Shown: in pieces, positions 44,931 through 54,558 of the stretch
Layout: each line of letters begins with the position of its first letter
How positions within the stretch are numbered: the stretch's first letter is position 1
Source: JAJVID01 sp050247435
GTDB lineage: Bacteria; Acidobacteriota; Blastocatellia; RBC074
Assembly (NCBI GenBank): GCA_050247435.1
Contig: JBFWUF010000020.1
Span: forward strand, 1-64,000
DNA length: 64,000 nucleotides
Direction of reading: 5' to 3'
Notes under the pieces: generated by a model
The model's database searches: none
What the model was told of the DNA's origin: nothing
The model's input: only the letters and a program-made list of their open reading frames with translations
Position numbers and translations under genes: made by a program

Positions 44931-45309
44931 TTGATTTCTTCCTCATCTGAGCATCCTTGCCGCCGAAGCTTTTTACAATCAATTTACAATTGATTAACAA
45001 CTGCTTGATCGCATTGCGCGATAATGACGACGCATGCCAGAAGGCTTGAGATGGCTTTCAAAAATTTTTGATTAGCTGTTGAAACCTTCTCGTTTTTCTC
45101 ATCACTAACCTGGGTGAAAGTGAAAAAAACGGATCGCTTCTAAGAGAATCGTTATAAACTGCACCCGTTACGATGGCCAGAGCCGTATCCGCTGTTGAAA
45201 CGACATTCTTAAACGATTCGACGTTGCAATGACTCGAAAGCTTTGGAGAAGGTTCCGAACGCCGCTGTTGCTAGGACTCTGAGCGGCGTTCAAAACGATG
45301 GAGTTCAAT
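44931..45309. other. AT-rich intergenic region
   Basis: This 379-bp gap is visibly AT-richer than its neighbours, with two copies of TTTACAAT (near 44970-44990) and a stretch of weak hairpins. It may hold the promoter of the next gene, but no confident -35/-10 pair stands out. No gene or RNA is recognised. Confidence 0.5.
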
Positions 45310-46167
45310 ATGGTTGGCAAAGCTGTTATACGAGCGTTCCTCATCCTTGCGTTGATCGTCACGGCTCACGTAATCAAACCGTTCTCGATCAAAAGCGTCA
45401 CTCAGCATGTGCTTTATTCGACCAGGTCGTTCAAATTCGTTCTCCCGGCGCAATTGCGTGATAACTTCGATCACGCCAACTATCTGGCGATCAATTTGAG
45501 TAACAGCCTGTTTGAAGCCGGTAAGGGAATTCAAAATTTCACAAAAGACGCGGCTTCGGATCTCGGGCTTGTGGCGATAAAGGTCCAGCCTTTGGACGAG
45601 GTCAACAAATCGGCCACAAAACCGAAATCCGGCGTGAAAAAATCCGCGCCTGCTAAACGTGTCATCAAAACTGAGAGAAGCGACGCCACTGACTTAATCG
45701 CCAGCATGAATTCAGATGAAATTATGCCGGTTGAATTACCGCCCGCGCCGGAAATCGAGGCGACTCGTATTCTCGCGCCGGTGGTTCAGCCCTGTGTGAC
45801 GAAGCTTTTCCCAGCCAGCCAGCGGGCATTGATGATTGCCGCTGTACAGACGCGACCGTCCGAAATTCTGGTCGCCTTGCGGAAAAGCGATTGCGAGAAG
45901 CGCGAGGCTGCGCAGGGAGTGTTGATCGTCCTGATCCAAGAGGCAATGGGTTTGAAAGCGATCTTCCGAGACCCCAGAAAATCCAAGGTCGAAAGAAACG
46001 GCCTAATTGCTTCGGAGTGTGAAGAGCGGAAGACCGAAGTTGTGGCGGAGGATCTTGAGATAGAGATTGCGGAACCGGAAGAGGAGATAGTAGCGCCTCA
46101 GACGAATGAAGAGTTCCGGCTAAGCCCGCTTTCGACGCCATTCGAGAGATGTTCTAAAGAACTGTAA
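45310..46167 (+). CDS. Hypothetical membrane-anchored protein, 285 aa
   Basis: The protein is not recognised. Residues 1-22 form a hydrophobic anchor or signal peptide (MVGKAVIRAFLILALIVTAHV). A Lys/Ser-rich linker follows around 85-115, and the last 60 residues are very acidic (EDLEIEIAEPEEEIVAPQ). No repeat or enzyme motif is evident. The start at 45310 is preferred for the GGAG six bases upstream. Its codon use and AT-rich surroundings differ a little from the rest of the window, so acquisition from elsewhere is possible. Confidence 0.55.
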   Translation: MVGKAVIRAFLILALIVTAHVIKPFSIKSVTQHVLYSTRSFKFVLPAQLRDNFDHANYLAINLSNSLFEAGKGIQNFTKDAASDLGLVAIKVQPLDEVNKSATKPKSGVKKSAPAKRVIKTERSDATDLIASMNSDEIMPVELPPAPEIEATRILAPVVQPCVTKLFPASQRALMIAAVQTRPSEILVALRKSDCEKREAAQGVLIVLIQEAMGLKAIFRDPRKSKVERNGLIASECEERKTEVVAEDLEIEIAEPEEEIVAPQTNEEFRLSPLSTPFERCSKEL

Positions 46168-46233
46168 TTCTTCGTTGGGGTTTTGATCAAAGAAATGGCG
46201 GGGCAGCGTTCATCGCGCCCCGCCTGATTTATT

Positions 46234-46288
46234 TGTAGTCCCGCCTTCAGGCGGAATGCTTTTGATTCCGCCTGAAGGCGGGATTACA
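46234..46288. repeat. Near-perfect palindrome, TAGTCCCGCCTTCAGGCGG family
   Basis: TGTAGTCCCGCCTTCAGGCG and its inverse (CGCCTGAAGGCGGGATTACA) form a stem of about 23 bp around GCTTTT. Each arm also contains the smaller palindrome CCGCCT-GAAGGCGG type. It lies between two convergent genes and could act as a terminator-like hairpin. Confidence 0.9.
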
Positions 46289-46302
46289 GGCTTTACGGCC
46301 CT

Positions 46303-48189
46303 TTACGGTTTGGATTTCTGCCCGCGCTCTTTGAGGGACTTCTCGGCCTCTTCGTAAGCGCCGCCTTCGACCTTGCCCAATTGGAGCGCTAATTCGTAAG
46401 CGGCGGTCGCCTCGGCGGAAAGCTTCTCGGCCAGCGCGGGGTTTGTTTCGACAATGAAGTCAAGAATCTTCGCTGCCGCGACATAGCTGCGTTGCATCAG
46501 CCATTTTTCCGTCTCAGGCGAAGCGCTCTTCGCGGCTTGGCGGTAATACTCGATTGCGGCGAACAGGGCTTCCTCGACGCGGTCGGCGTCTTCCATCGTG
46601 GTCGCCTTTTTGCTTGAGACGTCAGCCAATCCGAACAGCACGCGAGCGTTATTCGGCCTCTCTTTCAATGCTGATTCAAGCGTTATCCTGGCCTCGTCAT
46701 ATTTGCGCGCCTTGATCATCTGGTCGGCCTCTACTATTCGCGCCACCAGCTTTTCGTCGGCGTTTGAGATCGTCGGTGGAGGAACCGGGGCGAGCGAAGC
46801 TTCGGTGCGCAACTGTTTGACGCGGGTCAGCCGTTGCGCATATTCGCCCAGCCGTTTCGACTCGCGCTCAAAATCAATATTCCCGAGCAGCGCCGAAAAG
46901 TAATCGCGGATGTTTACGCCGACGGCTTCATAAGCCTTCACCTGATCGTAGAAGTGATAGACCAGCACCGCGCCTCGGTCGTAACCCAGACTTAAGTCAT
47001 AAAGCGCTTCATCCTCCGAAGATTTGCGGCGAGCGGCGTAACCCATCGCGTCCATTCGCGCGTCGGTTGCGCGCACCAGCGAATCAGTGATTAAAAAATA
47101 GGCGCTGCGCTCGGCGTATTCCTTATCCAGCCTGTCGCCGCGCGATTCCATCAGCTTTCTCAGCGGGCCGCGAATCGCCGCGACCTCCTTCACCTGACGC
47201 TCGGTCAGCGGGTCAATTACGAAAGTCAGAAACGCGCGCCGCATCGCCTCGACGTTCGGCTCGGTAGTCGGGCCGAGCAGCAGGAAGTAAGTGTCGCGAA
47301 CCACTCGCAGGTTGGCCGCGCCCGTCGCGTTGAGCAGATCGGGCATGATGACGAACTGGCGAATGCGATTGGGAAGATCGAGAGGAGAGTTTCCGATCTC
47401 TTTCTTATCTTTGGAACTCTTCTTGTCGCCAGCTTTGATTTCGGGTCCGGAAGTCCGGCGTGGAATATAAAGCGGCGGCAGTTCCAGAACCGGTTCCGTG
47501 TGCAGATAAGAGAGCACCGTGCCGAGGGCCAGCCCGGCGGGCGGGCCGTAATTCCGCGCGACATCCACGTAAGCCGCAAAGTATTTCGGCATCAGCTTTG
47601 AAAAACCCGTGACCCGGTAAAATTCTTCGAGCAACAATGCGAAATCGGTGATCTCGCGCACGTCATCGGGCAAACGCTCTGCGGGCGCGTCAATCGTGAA
47701 CGCAGGCGGTTCGGTCAGGCTGAGAGCGAGGCTCAGATAAGGCGCGACCGCCGCGTAGTCTGTCGCGCCTTTGCGATGCGCCTGAAAATAATCGCGGAGA
47801 CGCCGAGTCAGTTCCGGGTTGGTGTTTTTCAAATCTTCACGGATTTGCCGCCGCAATGCGGAAAGCTGACGGTTGCCGGGTTCGTAATCGTAACCCGCGA
47901 TGTTGAGCGCGGCCATCGTCACGATCACGCGCTTGTCAACGGCGATCTCCGTGTTGACGTCAGCCAGCGAAAGGTTGGGCCGGTCGGCCAGCGGCAATTT
48001 CCTGCGATCAATTATGGGAGCCTGCGGTTCCGGCTTTTGCTGCTGCGCCCGCGCCTGAGCCTGTTTCGCCTGGGTCTGCGTCGGAGGCTGCGGCGATTGA
48101 TTTGATGATTGCGGTTGAGATTGCCGCGCGGCGGCATTGAGGCTCAGCGCAATCAGCAGCGCCAGAGTGATCAAAACAGTTCTTTTCAT
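46303..48189 (-). CDS. Secreted hypothetical protein with Gln/Pro-rich linker, 628 aa
   Basis: The protein has a signal peptide (MKRTVLITLALLIALSLNAAA), then a low-complexity stretch rich in Gln, Pro and Ser (about 22-58). The rest is helical with a repeat-like region near the C-terminus (MIKARKYDEARITLESALKERPNNARVLFGLADV), which is TPR-like. No catalytic motif is recognised. Similar long secreted helical proteins are common in Acidobacteriota and have no known role. It is transcribed alone. Confidence 0.65.
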   Translation of the reverse strand: MKRTVLITLALLIALSLNAAARQSQPQSSNQSPQPPTQTQAKQAQARAQQQKPEPQAPIIDRRKLPLADRPNLSLADVNTEIAVDKRVIVTMAALNIAGYDYEPGNRQLSALRRQIREDLKNTNPELTRRLRDYFQAHRKGATDYAAVAPYLSLALSLTEPPAFTIDAPAERLPDDVREITDFALLLEEFYRVTGFSKLMPKYFAAYVDVARNYGPPAGLALGTVLSYLHTEPVLELPPLYIPRRTSGPEIKAGDKKSSKDKKEIGNSPLDLPNRIRQFVIMPDLLNATGAANLRVVRDTYFLLLGPTTEPNVEAMRRAFLTFVIDPLTERQVKEVAAIRGPLRKLMESRGDRLDKEYAERSAYFLITDSLVRATDARMDAMGYAARRKSSEDEALYDLSLGYDRGAVLVYHFYDQVKAYEAVGVNIRDYFSALLGNIDFERESKRLGEYAQRLTRVKQLRTEASLAPVPPPTISNADEKLVARIVEADQMIKARKYDEARITLESALKERPNNARVLFGLADVSSKKATTMEDADRVEEALFAAIEYYRQAAKSASPETEKWLMQRSYVAAAKILDFIVETNPALAEKLSAEATAAYELALQLGKVEGGAYEEAEKSLKERGQKSKP

Positions 48190-48461
48190 CTTCGATTCAA
48201 TTCCTTTTCAGAATCTATTCGGCGTCTATAAAAACCGGAAGTAATGGAACAGACGGGCGCTCAAATCTTGCAACTGAAGTTATTGTCCATCGCGCGAATT
48301 CTTGTAAAGGCGCGCCAGCAGCTTGCGCCTGCGCGCGAATCGCCCCCATTCCGTCGCGCATCTTCGATTCAATGATGTTTAACTGGATTCAGGCGGAGAT
48401 TATAGCCCATCGGATTTAGGCGTTGCGAATCGGCGCTGATTTGTTCAGCCGTCATTCGCTT

Positions 48462-49739
48462 TTACTCATAGCGCAAAGCTTCAATCGGGTCGAGCCGCGC
48501 GGCCTTCCACGCGGGCCACAGCCCGAAGCCCACGCCCAGTCCCACCGAGACGACGAAGCCGACTACCGGCGCCCACAACGGCACGAAGGTCGGCATCATG
48601 ATCTTGATGATTTCAGCCGCGCCCCAGCCGAGCAGGATTCCGATCAGTCCGCCCAGCCCGGTCAGCGTCGCGGCTTCGACCAGGAATTGCAGCACGATGT
48701 CGCGGCGGCGCGCGCCGATTGCTTTTCGCACGCCGATCTCTTTCGTGCGCTCGGTCACCGAGACGAGCATGATGTTCATCACGCCGATGCCGCCGATCAA
48801 CAGTCCTACGCTGGAAATGGCGACCATCAACATAAAGATGCCGCCTGTGATCGCGCTGAACTGCTCGATGAGTCCTTGCGACGTAATGATCCCAAAGTTG
48901 TCCGGTTGGCTGTAAGCGACTTTACGCCGTTTGCGCAGCGTCTGGCGTATCTCGTCAATGGCTTGATCCATCTTGCCCGGCGCGGCCTGCGCCATCACGA
49001 AATTCTCTTTCACGTTCGGATACATCTTCCGGATCGTCTCGTACGGGATGTAAACCGCGCGGTTTTCGTTCCCCGGATCGTCCGACGGCGAAATGAAAAG
49101 CTCGCGCTTTTTGAGCACACCGATCACGCGGTAGTTGCGGCCGTTGATCGTGATCTCCTTGTCGAGCGCGTTGACGTTCGGGAAAAGCGTGTTGGCTACG
49201 TCGCGCCCGATCACGCACACGTCGGCCCGCGTCAGGTTCTCGCCATCGTAAAAGAAACGCCCCTCGGTAACTTCCGATGTGCCCATTCGGAAGAACGCGG
49301 GCATCACGCCTTGCACCGTGGCGTTGATCATCTCGGTGTCCTGATAGCGAATCTTCACGCGGTCGGCCATCGGCCCCTGCATAAAATCCACGGGCGACAT
49401 AAACGCCGTGACTTCCAGCACCGATGGGCATTCTTCGCCGATGGCCACAGCGTCTTCGTAACTGATCGGCTTGCGCATGCGCTCTTCGGCTGACGGATTG
49501 AAGTTGAACCCCGGCTCGAATTTGAAGATGTAGATCGAATTCGTGCCGTAAGATTCGATCTCCTTCTGGAAGCCGGTGTCAATGCCCGACACGAACGCCG
49601 CGATCACAATCACCGTCATCGTCCCAACCACCACGCCGAGAATGGTCAGGAACGAGCGCAGCTTGTTTTGCCGAAGCGTGTCGAGCGCCATCCAGATGTT
49701 TTCGAGAAAATCACTACGGGTCATATCATTGCCCTTCAT
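48462..49739 (-). CDS. MacB-type ABC transporter permease
   Basis: The 425-aa protein has the MacB/LolC layout: membrane helix near residues 28-48, a large extracytoplasmic MacB_PCD domain to about 300, then three helices in an FtsX domain with VSVTERTKEIGVRKAIGARRRDI. Such permeases are mechanotransmission ABC exporters needing an ATPase partner, and none is adjacent. The next gene upstream (49771-51000) is a paralogue 31 bp away, so the two probably form a heterodimer or were duplicated. Confidence 0.85.
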   Translation of the reverse strand: MKGNDMTRSDFLENIWMALDTLRQNKLRSFLTILGVVVGTMTVIVIAAFVSGIDTGFQKEIESYGTNSIYIFKFEPGFNFNPSAEERMRKPISYEDAVAIGEECPSVLEVTAFMSPVDFMQGPMADRVKIRYQDTEMINATVQGVMPAFFRMGTSEVTEGRFFYDGENLTRADVCVIGRDVANTLFPNVNALDKEITINGRNYRVIGVLKKRELFISPSDDPGNENRAVYIPYETIRKMYPNVKENFVMAQAAPGKMDQAIDEIRQTLRKRRKVAYSQPDNFGIITSQGLIEQFSAITGGIFMLMVAISSVGLLIGGIGVMNIMLVSVTERTKEIGVRKAIGARRRDIVLQFLVEAATLTGLGGLIGILLGWGAAEIIKIMMPTFVPLWAPVVGFVVSVGLGVGFGLWPAWKAARLDPIEALRYE

Positions 49740-49770
49740 CGAGCTTTGGAAAGCCTTCGATTGCCATAAA

Positions 49771-51000
49771 TCAATCCGACCTCATTGCAGTAATCGGATC
49801 AAGATTCGCCGCCCGCCATGCCGGATAAACTCCGGCGATCAATCCAACGCTGCCCGAAACGAACAACGCCGCGCCGACAGCCAGCAAAGGCAGCGCGGTC
49901 GGAATCGGCGTAAACGTCGCGACCAGCTTGCTCAAACCGTAGGCGATGCTCACGCCCATTGCGCCGCCGGAGAGCGCCAGCGCGATTGATTCGGCCAGGA
50001 ATTGTTTCAATATGTCGCGACGGCGCGCGCCCAGGCTTTTGCGAATGCCTATCTCTTTGGTTCGCTCGGTCACCGAAACCAGCATGATGTTCATGATCAC
50101 GATGCCGCCGACGACCAGCGCGATTGATGTCACACCGATGGCGACGGTCTGGATCGTGCCGAAGATTCTTTCGCGCAGATTGTTGACGGCGCTCGGCGTG
50201 ATGACGCCGAAATTGTCTTTCTCTTCAGGCCCCAATTTGCGGCGCGTGCGCATGACCACTCGCGCCTCGTCAATCGCGTCTTGATAAGTCGCTTCGCTCG
50301 ATGAAGAGATCAGAATCTGAATTGTGCGGCGATTGCCGTAAATGTTCATGAACGTCGTCAGCGGGATCGAGACGAATTTGTCGCGCGATTGGCCGAAGAC
50401 CGTGCCCAGCGCTTTCGCCACGCCCACGACTTCGAACGGGCGTCCGTCAATTTTGATCTTCTGGCCGATGGGCGAGCGCGTGGGGAAGAATCTGTCCGCG
50501 ACGTCCGCTCCGATGAAACAGACCGTGCGGTCGCTCACTTCTTCTGCCTGTGTGAACGGGCGGCCTTCGGCGATATCTTTGTTTTGAATTTCGACGACGT
50601 TGGCCGTGATCGCTTGCAGGCTGACGCCGAAGAGGGTCTGCGTGCCGAATTTCAATTCGCATTGCGTTTCTTCCTGCCCCCCCACTTCCTTGATCGCGCC
50701 ACCGCGCGCGGCCTGTAGCGCTTTCAGGTCGTCCATCGTCACGTCTTTGTTTCGCCGCCGCGCCTGTTCGTAATTGTCGAGGCTCGAAAAATCTTCAATC
50801 GAAAATTTCTGCACGCTGAAGGCGTTGGTGCCGATGTTGGCGATCTTTTCGTCAACGTATTTGTTGAAGCCTTCGATCAGCGACACGACCACAATCACAG
50901 TCGCCACGCCGAAGATCACGCCGAGCAGGGTCAGAAACGAACGCATCTTATGCGACCAGATCGCGTCAGCAGCAAGTTTTATTGACTCGAAAATGTTCAT
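49771..51000 (-). CDS. MacB-type ABC transporter permease (paralogue)
   Basis: The 409-aa permease has the same layout as the gene at 48462: a helix near 20-40 (FLTLLGVIFGVATVIVVVSL), an extracytoplasmic domain to about 290, and FtsX helices with MLVSVTERTKEIGIRKSLGARRRDI. It precedes its paralogue by 31 bp on the same strand. Substrate and ATPase are unknown; the ATPase is likely supplied from elsewhere or shared. Confidence 0.85.
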   Translation of the reverse strand: MNIFESIKLAADAIWSHKMRSFLTLLGVIFGVATVIVVVSLIEGFNKYVDEKIANIGTNAFSVQKFSIEDFSSLDNYEQARRRNKDVTMDDLKALQAARGGAIKEVGGQEETQCELKFGTQTLFGVSLQAITANVVEIQNKDIAEGRPFTQAEEVSDRTVCFIGADVADRFFPTRSPIGQKIKIDGRPFEVVGVAKALGTVFGQSRDKFVSIPLTTFMNIYGNRRTIQILISSSSEATYQDAIDEARVVMRTRRKLGPEEKDNFGVITPSAVNNLRERIFGTIQTVAIGVTSIALVVGGIVIMNIMLVSVTERTKEIGIRKSLGARRRDILKQFLAESIALALSGGAMGVSIAYGLSKLVATFTPIPTALPLLAVGAALFVSGSVGLIAGVYPAWRAANLDPITAMRSD

Positions 51001-51194
51001 AGCCGTGTTCCCGTCGCGATGTCTTACGCGTTAAACGACGCGAGTGTTCAATGAAACGATGAGAAATGGATGGTACTGGCGGGAAATTTGGCGGAAGAAG
51101 CCACGGCGAGCGGTTAAGTCCAATTCGTTTCGTTTGGCTTCGGCTCGCCATCTAAAGACACGATAACGAGCCGAAGCCTTTACCGGCTCGCGGT

Positions 51195-51827
51195 CTATTG
51201 CTGTCGTTTTTCCAGATATGCCCGTTTGATCACGGGCAGGTCTTTCACCTTGTCTTGAGCCCCAGGTTCCGTCGGAACGTTGGAGATGATCTGCACGTTG
51301 TTCAATCCCTGGATCACCTCGCCGAAGACGGTGTATTGGCCGTCCCAGTCCGGATTGGGGCGCAGGCAGATGAAGAACTGGCTCGACGCGCTGTTCGGGT
51401 CGCTGGCCCGCGCCGCGCCGACCGTGCCGCGAACAAACGGGCGCGTGCTGAATTCGGCGGGCACTTTGGGCTGATTTGGATCCCCCATCCCCCACAAATC
51501 GCGATTGCCGCCGCCGCGAGTTTGCGGGTCGCCGCCTTGAATTATGAAATCGGGCAGCACGCGATGGAATCCGAGGCCGTCATAAAATCTCGAGTTGATC
51601 AGCTTCTTGAAGTTTTCGACATGACGCGGCGCGACATCGGGATAGAGCGCGATCTTGAACGTGCCATAATCGGTTTCAAACACCGCGACCTCGTCATCGA
51701 GCACAGGCTTTGACGCGGGCGCAGGCGATGAGTTGCTTGAGCCAGTGTTGACAGCCGTGTTGTTGGAACAGGCGAATGCAAAAACGCCCAGCAGAAAAGC
51801 GATAAAAAGTTTGTTCGAGAATTTCAT
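51195..51827 (-). CDS. Cyclophilin-type peptidyl-prolyl isomerase, lipoprotein
   Basis: The 210-aa protein has a lipobox (LLGVFAFACSNN, lipidated Cys near 20) and a cyclophilin domain: GLGFHRVLPDFIIQGGD (active-site F/H/R/Q), RGTVGAARASDPNSASSQFFI, DGQYTVFGEVIQGL. It catalyses proline isomerisation to help fold exported proteins, probably tethered to a membrane facing the periplasm. It follows GatB by 15 bp on the same strand, likely the same transcript by chance of arrangement. Confidence 0.93.
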   Translation of the reverse strand: MKFSNKLFIAFLLGVFAFACSNNTAVNTGSSNSSPAPASKPVLDDEVAVFETDYGTFKIALYPDVAPRHVENFKKLINSRFYDGLGFHRVLPDFIIQGGDPQTRGGGNRDLWGMGDPNQPKVPAEFSTRPFVRGTVGAARASDPNSASSQFFICLRPNPDWDGQYTVFGEVIQGLNNVQIISNVPTEPGAQDKVKDLPVIKRAYLEKRQQ

Positions 51828-51842
51828 AAGTCGTAGTTTGGT

Positions 51843-53342
51843 TTACCCATCGAGTTTTTTCTTCAAAATGTCATTGACCGCCTGCGGGTTGGCCTTGCCA
51901 CCGGAGGCTTTCAATACCTGCCCAACGAAGAAGCCCATCAACTGAGTCCTGCCCCCGCGATAATTTTCGACCTGTTTCGGATTGGCCGCGAGCGCTTCAT
52001 CAACGATCTTCTCAATCGCCGAGGTGTCGGTGATCTGCACCAGGCCTTTCTCTTTGACAATCTCCGCCGGGGCCTTGCCGGTCGCGAACATTTCGACGAA
52101 GACATCTTTTGCGATCTTGCCTGAAATCGTCTTGTCGTCAATCAACCGTATCATCGCGCCCAGGTCTTCAGCTTTGATCCTGCAAGCGGTGATGTCAACG
52201 CCCGCGTTCTTCATCTCGCGCAGCAACTCGGACAGTATCCAGTTCGCGGCGGCGCGGGTGTTGTTCGCGGTTTTGGCGGCGGTCTCGAAATAATCGGCCA
52301 ACTCGCGCTCGCTGGTCAGCGTGAACGATTCGTCGGCGTTCAGATCGTAATCGCGCATGAAACGCTGGCGGCGAGCTTCAGGCAGTTCGGGTAATTCATC
52401 TCGCAACCGTTCGATCCACTCGCTGCTTACTTCCAAGGGCGGCAAATCGGGTTCAGGAAAGTAGCGATAATCGTGCGCGTCTTCCTTCGAGCGCATCGTG
52501 TAGGTCTTGCCTTCCTTCTCGTTCCAGAGCCGCGTCTCCTGCACAATCTTACCGCCGGTTTCGAGCGTGGTGATCTGCCGGTCAATCTCATAATCAATCG
52601 CCTTTTGCAGAAACCTGAGCGAGTTGATGTTTTTGATCTCGGCCCTCGTGCCGAATTCCTCTTGTCCGGCAGGCCGCACCGAAACGTTCGCGTCGCAGCG
52701 CAGATTGCCTTCTTCCATATTGCCGTCGCACACGCCGATGTATTGCAGCGTGCGGCGAAGGAAGTTGACGTAATCGTAAGCTTCCCAACTCGAACGGAAA
52801 TCCGGCTCGCTGACGATTTCGAGCAACGGCGTGCCCGCGCGGTTCAAATTGACGTGTGATTTGTCGGGATCGCCGATGTCGTGAACCGACTTGCCCGCGT
52901 CCTCTTCGATGTGCGCGCGCGTGATGCCAAATCGCTTCAGACGCCATTCGGTGGGGCGTCCGCCTTCGTCGCGTTCGCTGGTCAGAATCTCGACCGCGCC
53001 GTGTTCTGAAAACGGCTGGTCGTATTGCGAGATTTGATAACCCTTCGGCAGATCGGGATAAAAATAATTTTTTCGCGCGAAGATGGATTCGTTGTTGATC
53101 TTGAGGTCGAGCGCGAGAGCCGCCTTGCCCGCGTTCTTCACAGCCTCGCGGTTGAGCACCGGCAGCGCGCCTGGCAAGCCGAGACACACGGGGCAGGTGT
53201 TGCTGTTCGGCTCCTGCCCGAATTCGGTGGAGCAAGCGCAAAAAATTTTTGAATCGGTATTAAGCTGCGCGTGGACTTCGAGGCCGATGACGGCTTCCCA
53301 ACCTTCTTTCACTGCTTCTCTCCTTGCAAGCTGATAATTCAT
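51843..53342 (-). CDS. gatB: Asp/Glu-tRNA amidotransferase subunit B
   Basis: The 499-aa protein is a full-length GatB: VIGLEVHAQLNTDSKIFC at the start, CPVCLGLPGALPVLN, IEEDAGKSVHD, NRAGTPLLEIVSEPD, RCDANVSVRP, and a C-terminal YqeY-like helical domain ending LMGFFVGQVLKASGGKANP. It binds mischarged Glu-tRNA(Gln) or Asp-tRNA(Asn) for amidation with GatA and GatC, which are not in this window. Confidence 0.96.
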   Translation of the reverse strand: MNYQLARREAVKEGWEAVIGLEVHAQLNTDSKIFCACSTEFGQEPNSNTCPVCLGLPGALPVLNREAVKNAGKAALALDLKINNESIFARKNYFYPDLPKGYQISQYDQPFSEHGAVEILTSERDEGGRPTEWRLKRFGITRAHIEEDAGKSVHDIGDPDKSHVNLNRAGTPLLEIVSEPDFRSSWEAYDYVNFLRRTLQYIGVCDGNMEEGNLRCDANVSVRPAGQEEFGTRAEIKNINSLRFLQKAIDYEIDRQITTLETGGKIVQETRLWNEKEGKTYTMRSKEDAHDYRYFPEPDLPPLEVSSEWIERLRDELPELPEARRQRFMRDYDLNADESFTLTSERELADYFETAAKTANNTRAAANWILSELLREMKNAGVDITACRIKAEDLGAMIRLIDDKTISGKIAKDVFVEMFATGKAPAEIVKEKGLVQITDTSAIEKIVDEALAANPKQVENYRGGRTQLMGFFVGQVLKASGGKANPQAVNDILKKKLDG

Positions 53343-53487
53343 TGTCGTCGAGCGCGGGATTATAGCATGCGAGGTATGGGGGAGGCGTCAACGCCATTGA
53401 ACGCGAATCATTCAATCAGCCGTGTGGCAATCAGCCGTGTGGAGTGAGAGGACTACGCTAAGCGATAGAGAGTGATGTCGAGTCGTA

Positions 53488-54558
53488 CTAGCCCCCGTCC
53501 ACGACCGGATCAACGCAGATGTTACAGATGCGGTTGACCGAGCCGTAACTGATCAACTCCACATCCGGCGTCAGGTGTTGATCCTTCACCGGCTCGTTCC
53601 GCAGCAGATCGGTGCTGAGATATTTTTTGTTGTCGTCGGGAAAGACGGTCACGACCACAGCGTCGCCGCCCATCGCGTTTTGCGCCATCAACGCGCCGAT
53701 GAAGTTTGCGCCGGACGAGATGCCGACCGCCAGACCCAGGCTCGTAGCCAGTTTTTGCGCCATCAGGATCGCGTCGCCGTCAGACACGGCGATGACATCA
53801 TCGAGCTTTTCGAGTTCGACAATCGCCGGAATGAATTCGTCGGAGATGCCCTGGATGCGATGATGGCCGACCTTGTGGCCGGTTGAAAGCGTGGGCGATT
53901 CGGCAGGCTCAATCGGGTGCAGCCGAATCGCGGGATTGCAGCGGCGCAGATAATTCCCGACGCCCATGATCGTCCCGCCAGTGCCGACTCCTGCGACGAA
54001 GGCGTCGGGCGTGATCAAATCTGATTGCAGTTGGCTCCAGATTTCAGGCCCGGTAGTCTGCTCGTGAGCCTCGACGTTGGCGATGTTTGAGAACTGGCTG
54101 GGCAGAAAAATATGATCCTGCTCGCCAGCCAACTCCTCAGTCATTCGTATGCTGCCGAGAAAGCCGCCTTGCTCGCGGCTGACCGGGATGATTCGCGCGC
54201 CGAGACTGCGGATCAATGACACGCGCTCCTGGCTCATCCAATCCGGCATGAAGATCACCGCCTGAAAACCCAGCGCGCGCCCGATGGACGAAAAAGAGAT
54301 GCCAGTGTTGCCGCTGGTGGCTTCGGCGATTGTGTCGCCCGCGTTGATCTGGCCGTCCTCAAAAGCGCGCTTCAGGATGTGAAACGCCATTCGATCCTTG
54401 ATGCTTCCTGTCAGATTCAAATGCTCGGCCTTCGCGTAAATGACACGCTGACGGCCTCGGAATTTGAAGTGAACCGCGAGCAGCGGCGTGTTACCGATCA
54501 AATGCCCCATCTCTCTGAAGCGCTCATCATTTTTGCGGATTGAGAATTTTAAAGTCAT
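53488..54558 (-). CDS. PLP-dependent cysteine synthase-family protein
   Basis: The 356-aa protein belongs to fold-type II PLP enzymes: TPLL, EHLNLTGSIKDRMA with the PLP lysine, ATSGNTGISFSSIGRALG with the asparagine loop, AGVGTGGTIMGVGNYLRR as the phosphate-binding loop, and GISSGANFIGA. It is closest to cysteine synthase / cystathionine beta-synthase. A tail of about 40 residues beyond the usual end carries RICNICVDPV with two Cys, possibly a metal or redox site. Substrate could be O-acetylserine or a related compound. Confidence 0.9.
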   Translation of the reverse strand: MTLKFSIRKNDERFREMGHLIGNTPLLAVHFKFRGRQRVIYAKAEHLNLTGSIKDRMAFHILKRAFEDGQINAGDTIAEATSGNTGISFSSIGRALGFQAVIFMPDWMSQERVSLIRSLGARIIPVSREQGGFLGSIRMTEELAGEQDHIFLPSQFSNIANVEAHEQTTGPEIWSQLQSDLITPDAFVAGVGTGGTIMGVGNYLRRCNPAIRLHPIEPAESPTLSTGHKVGHHRIQGISDEFIPAIVELEKLDDVIAVSDGDAILMAQKLATSLGLAVGISSGANFIGALMAQNAMGGDAVVVTVFPDDNKKYLSTDLLRNEPVKDQHLTPDVELISYGSVNRICNICVDPVVDGG

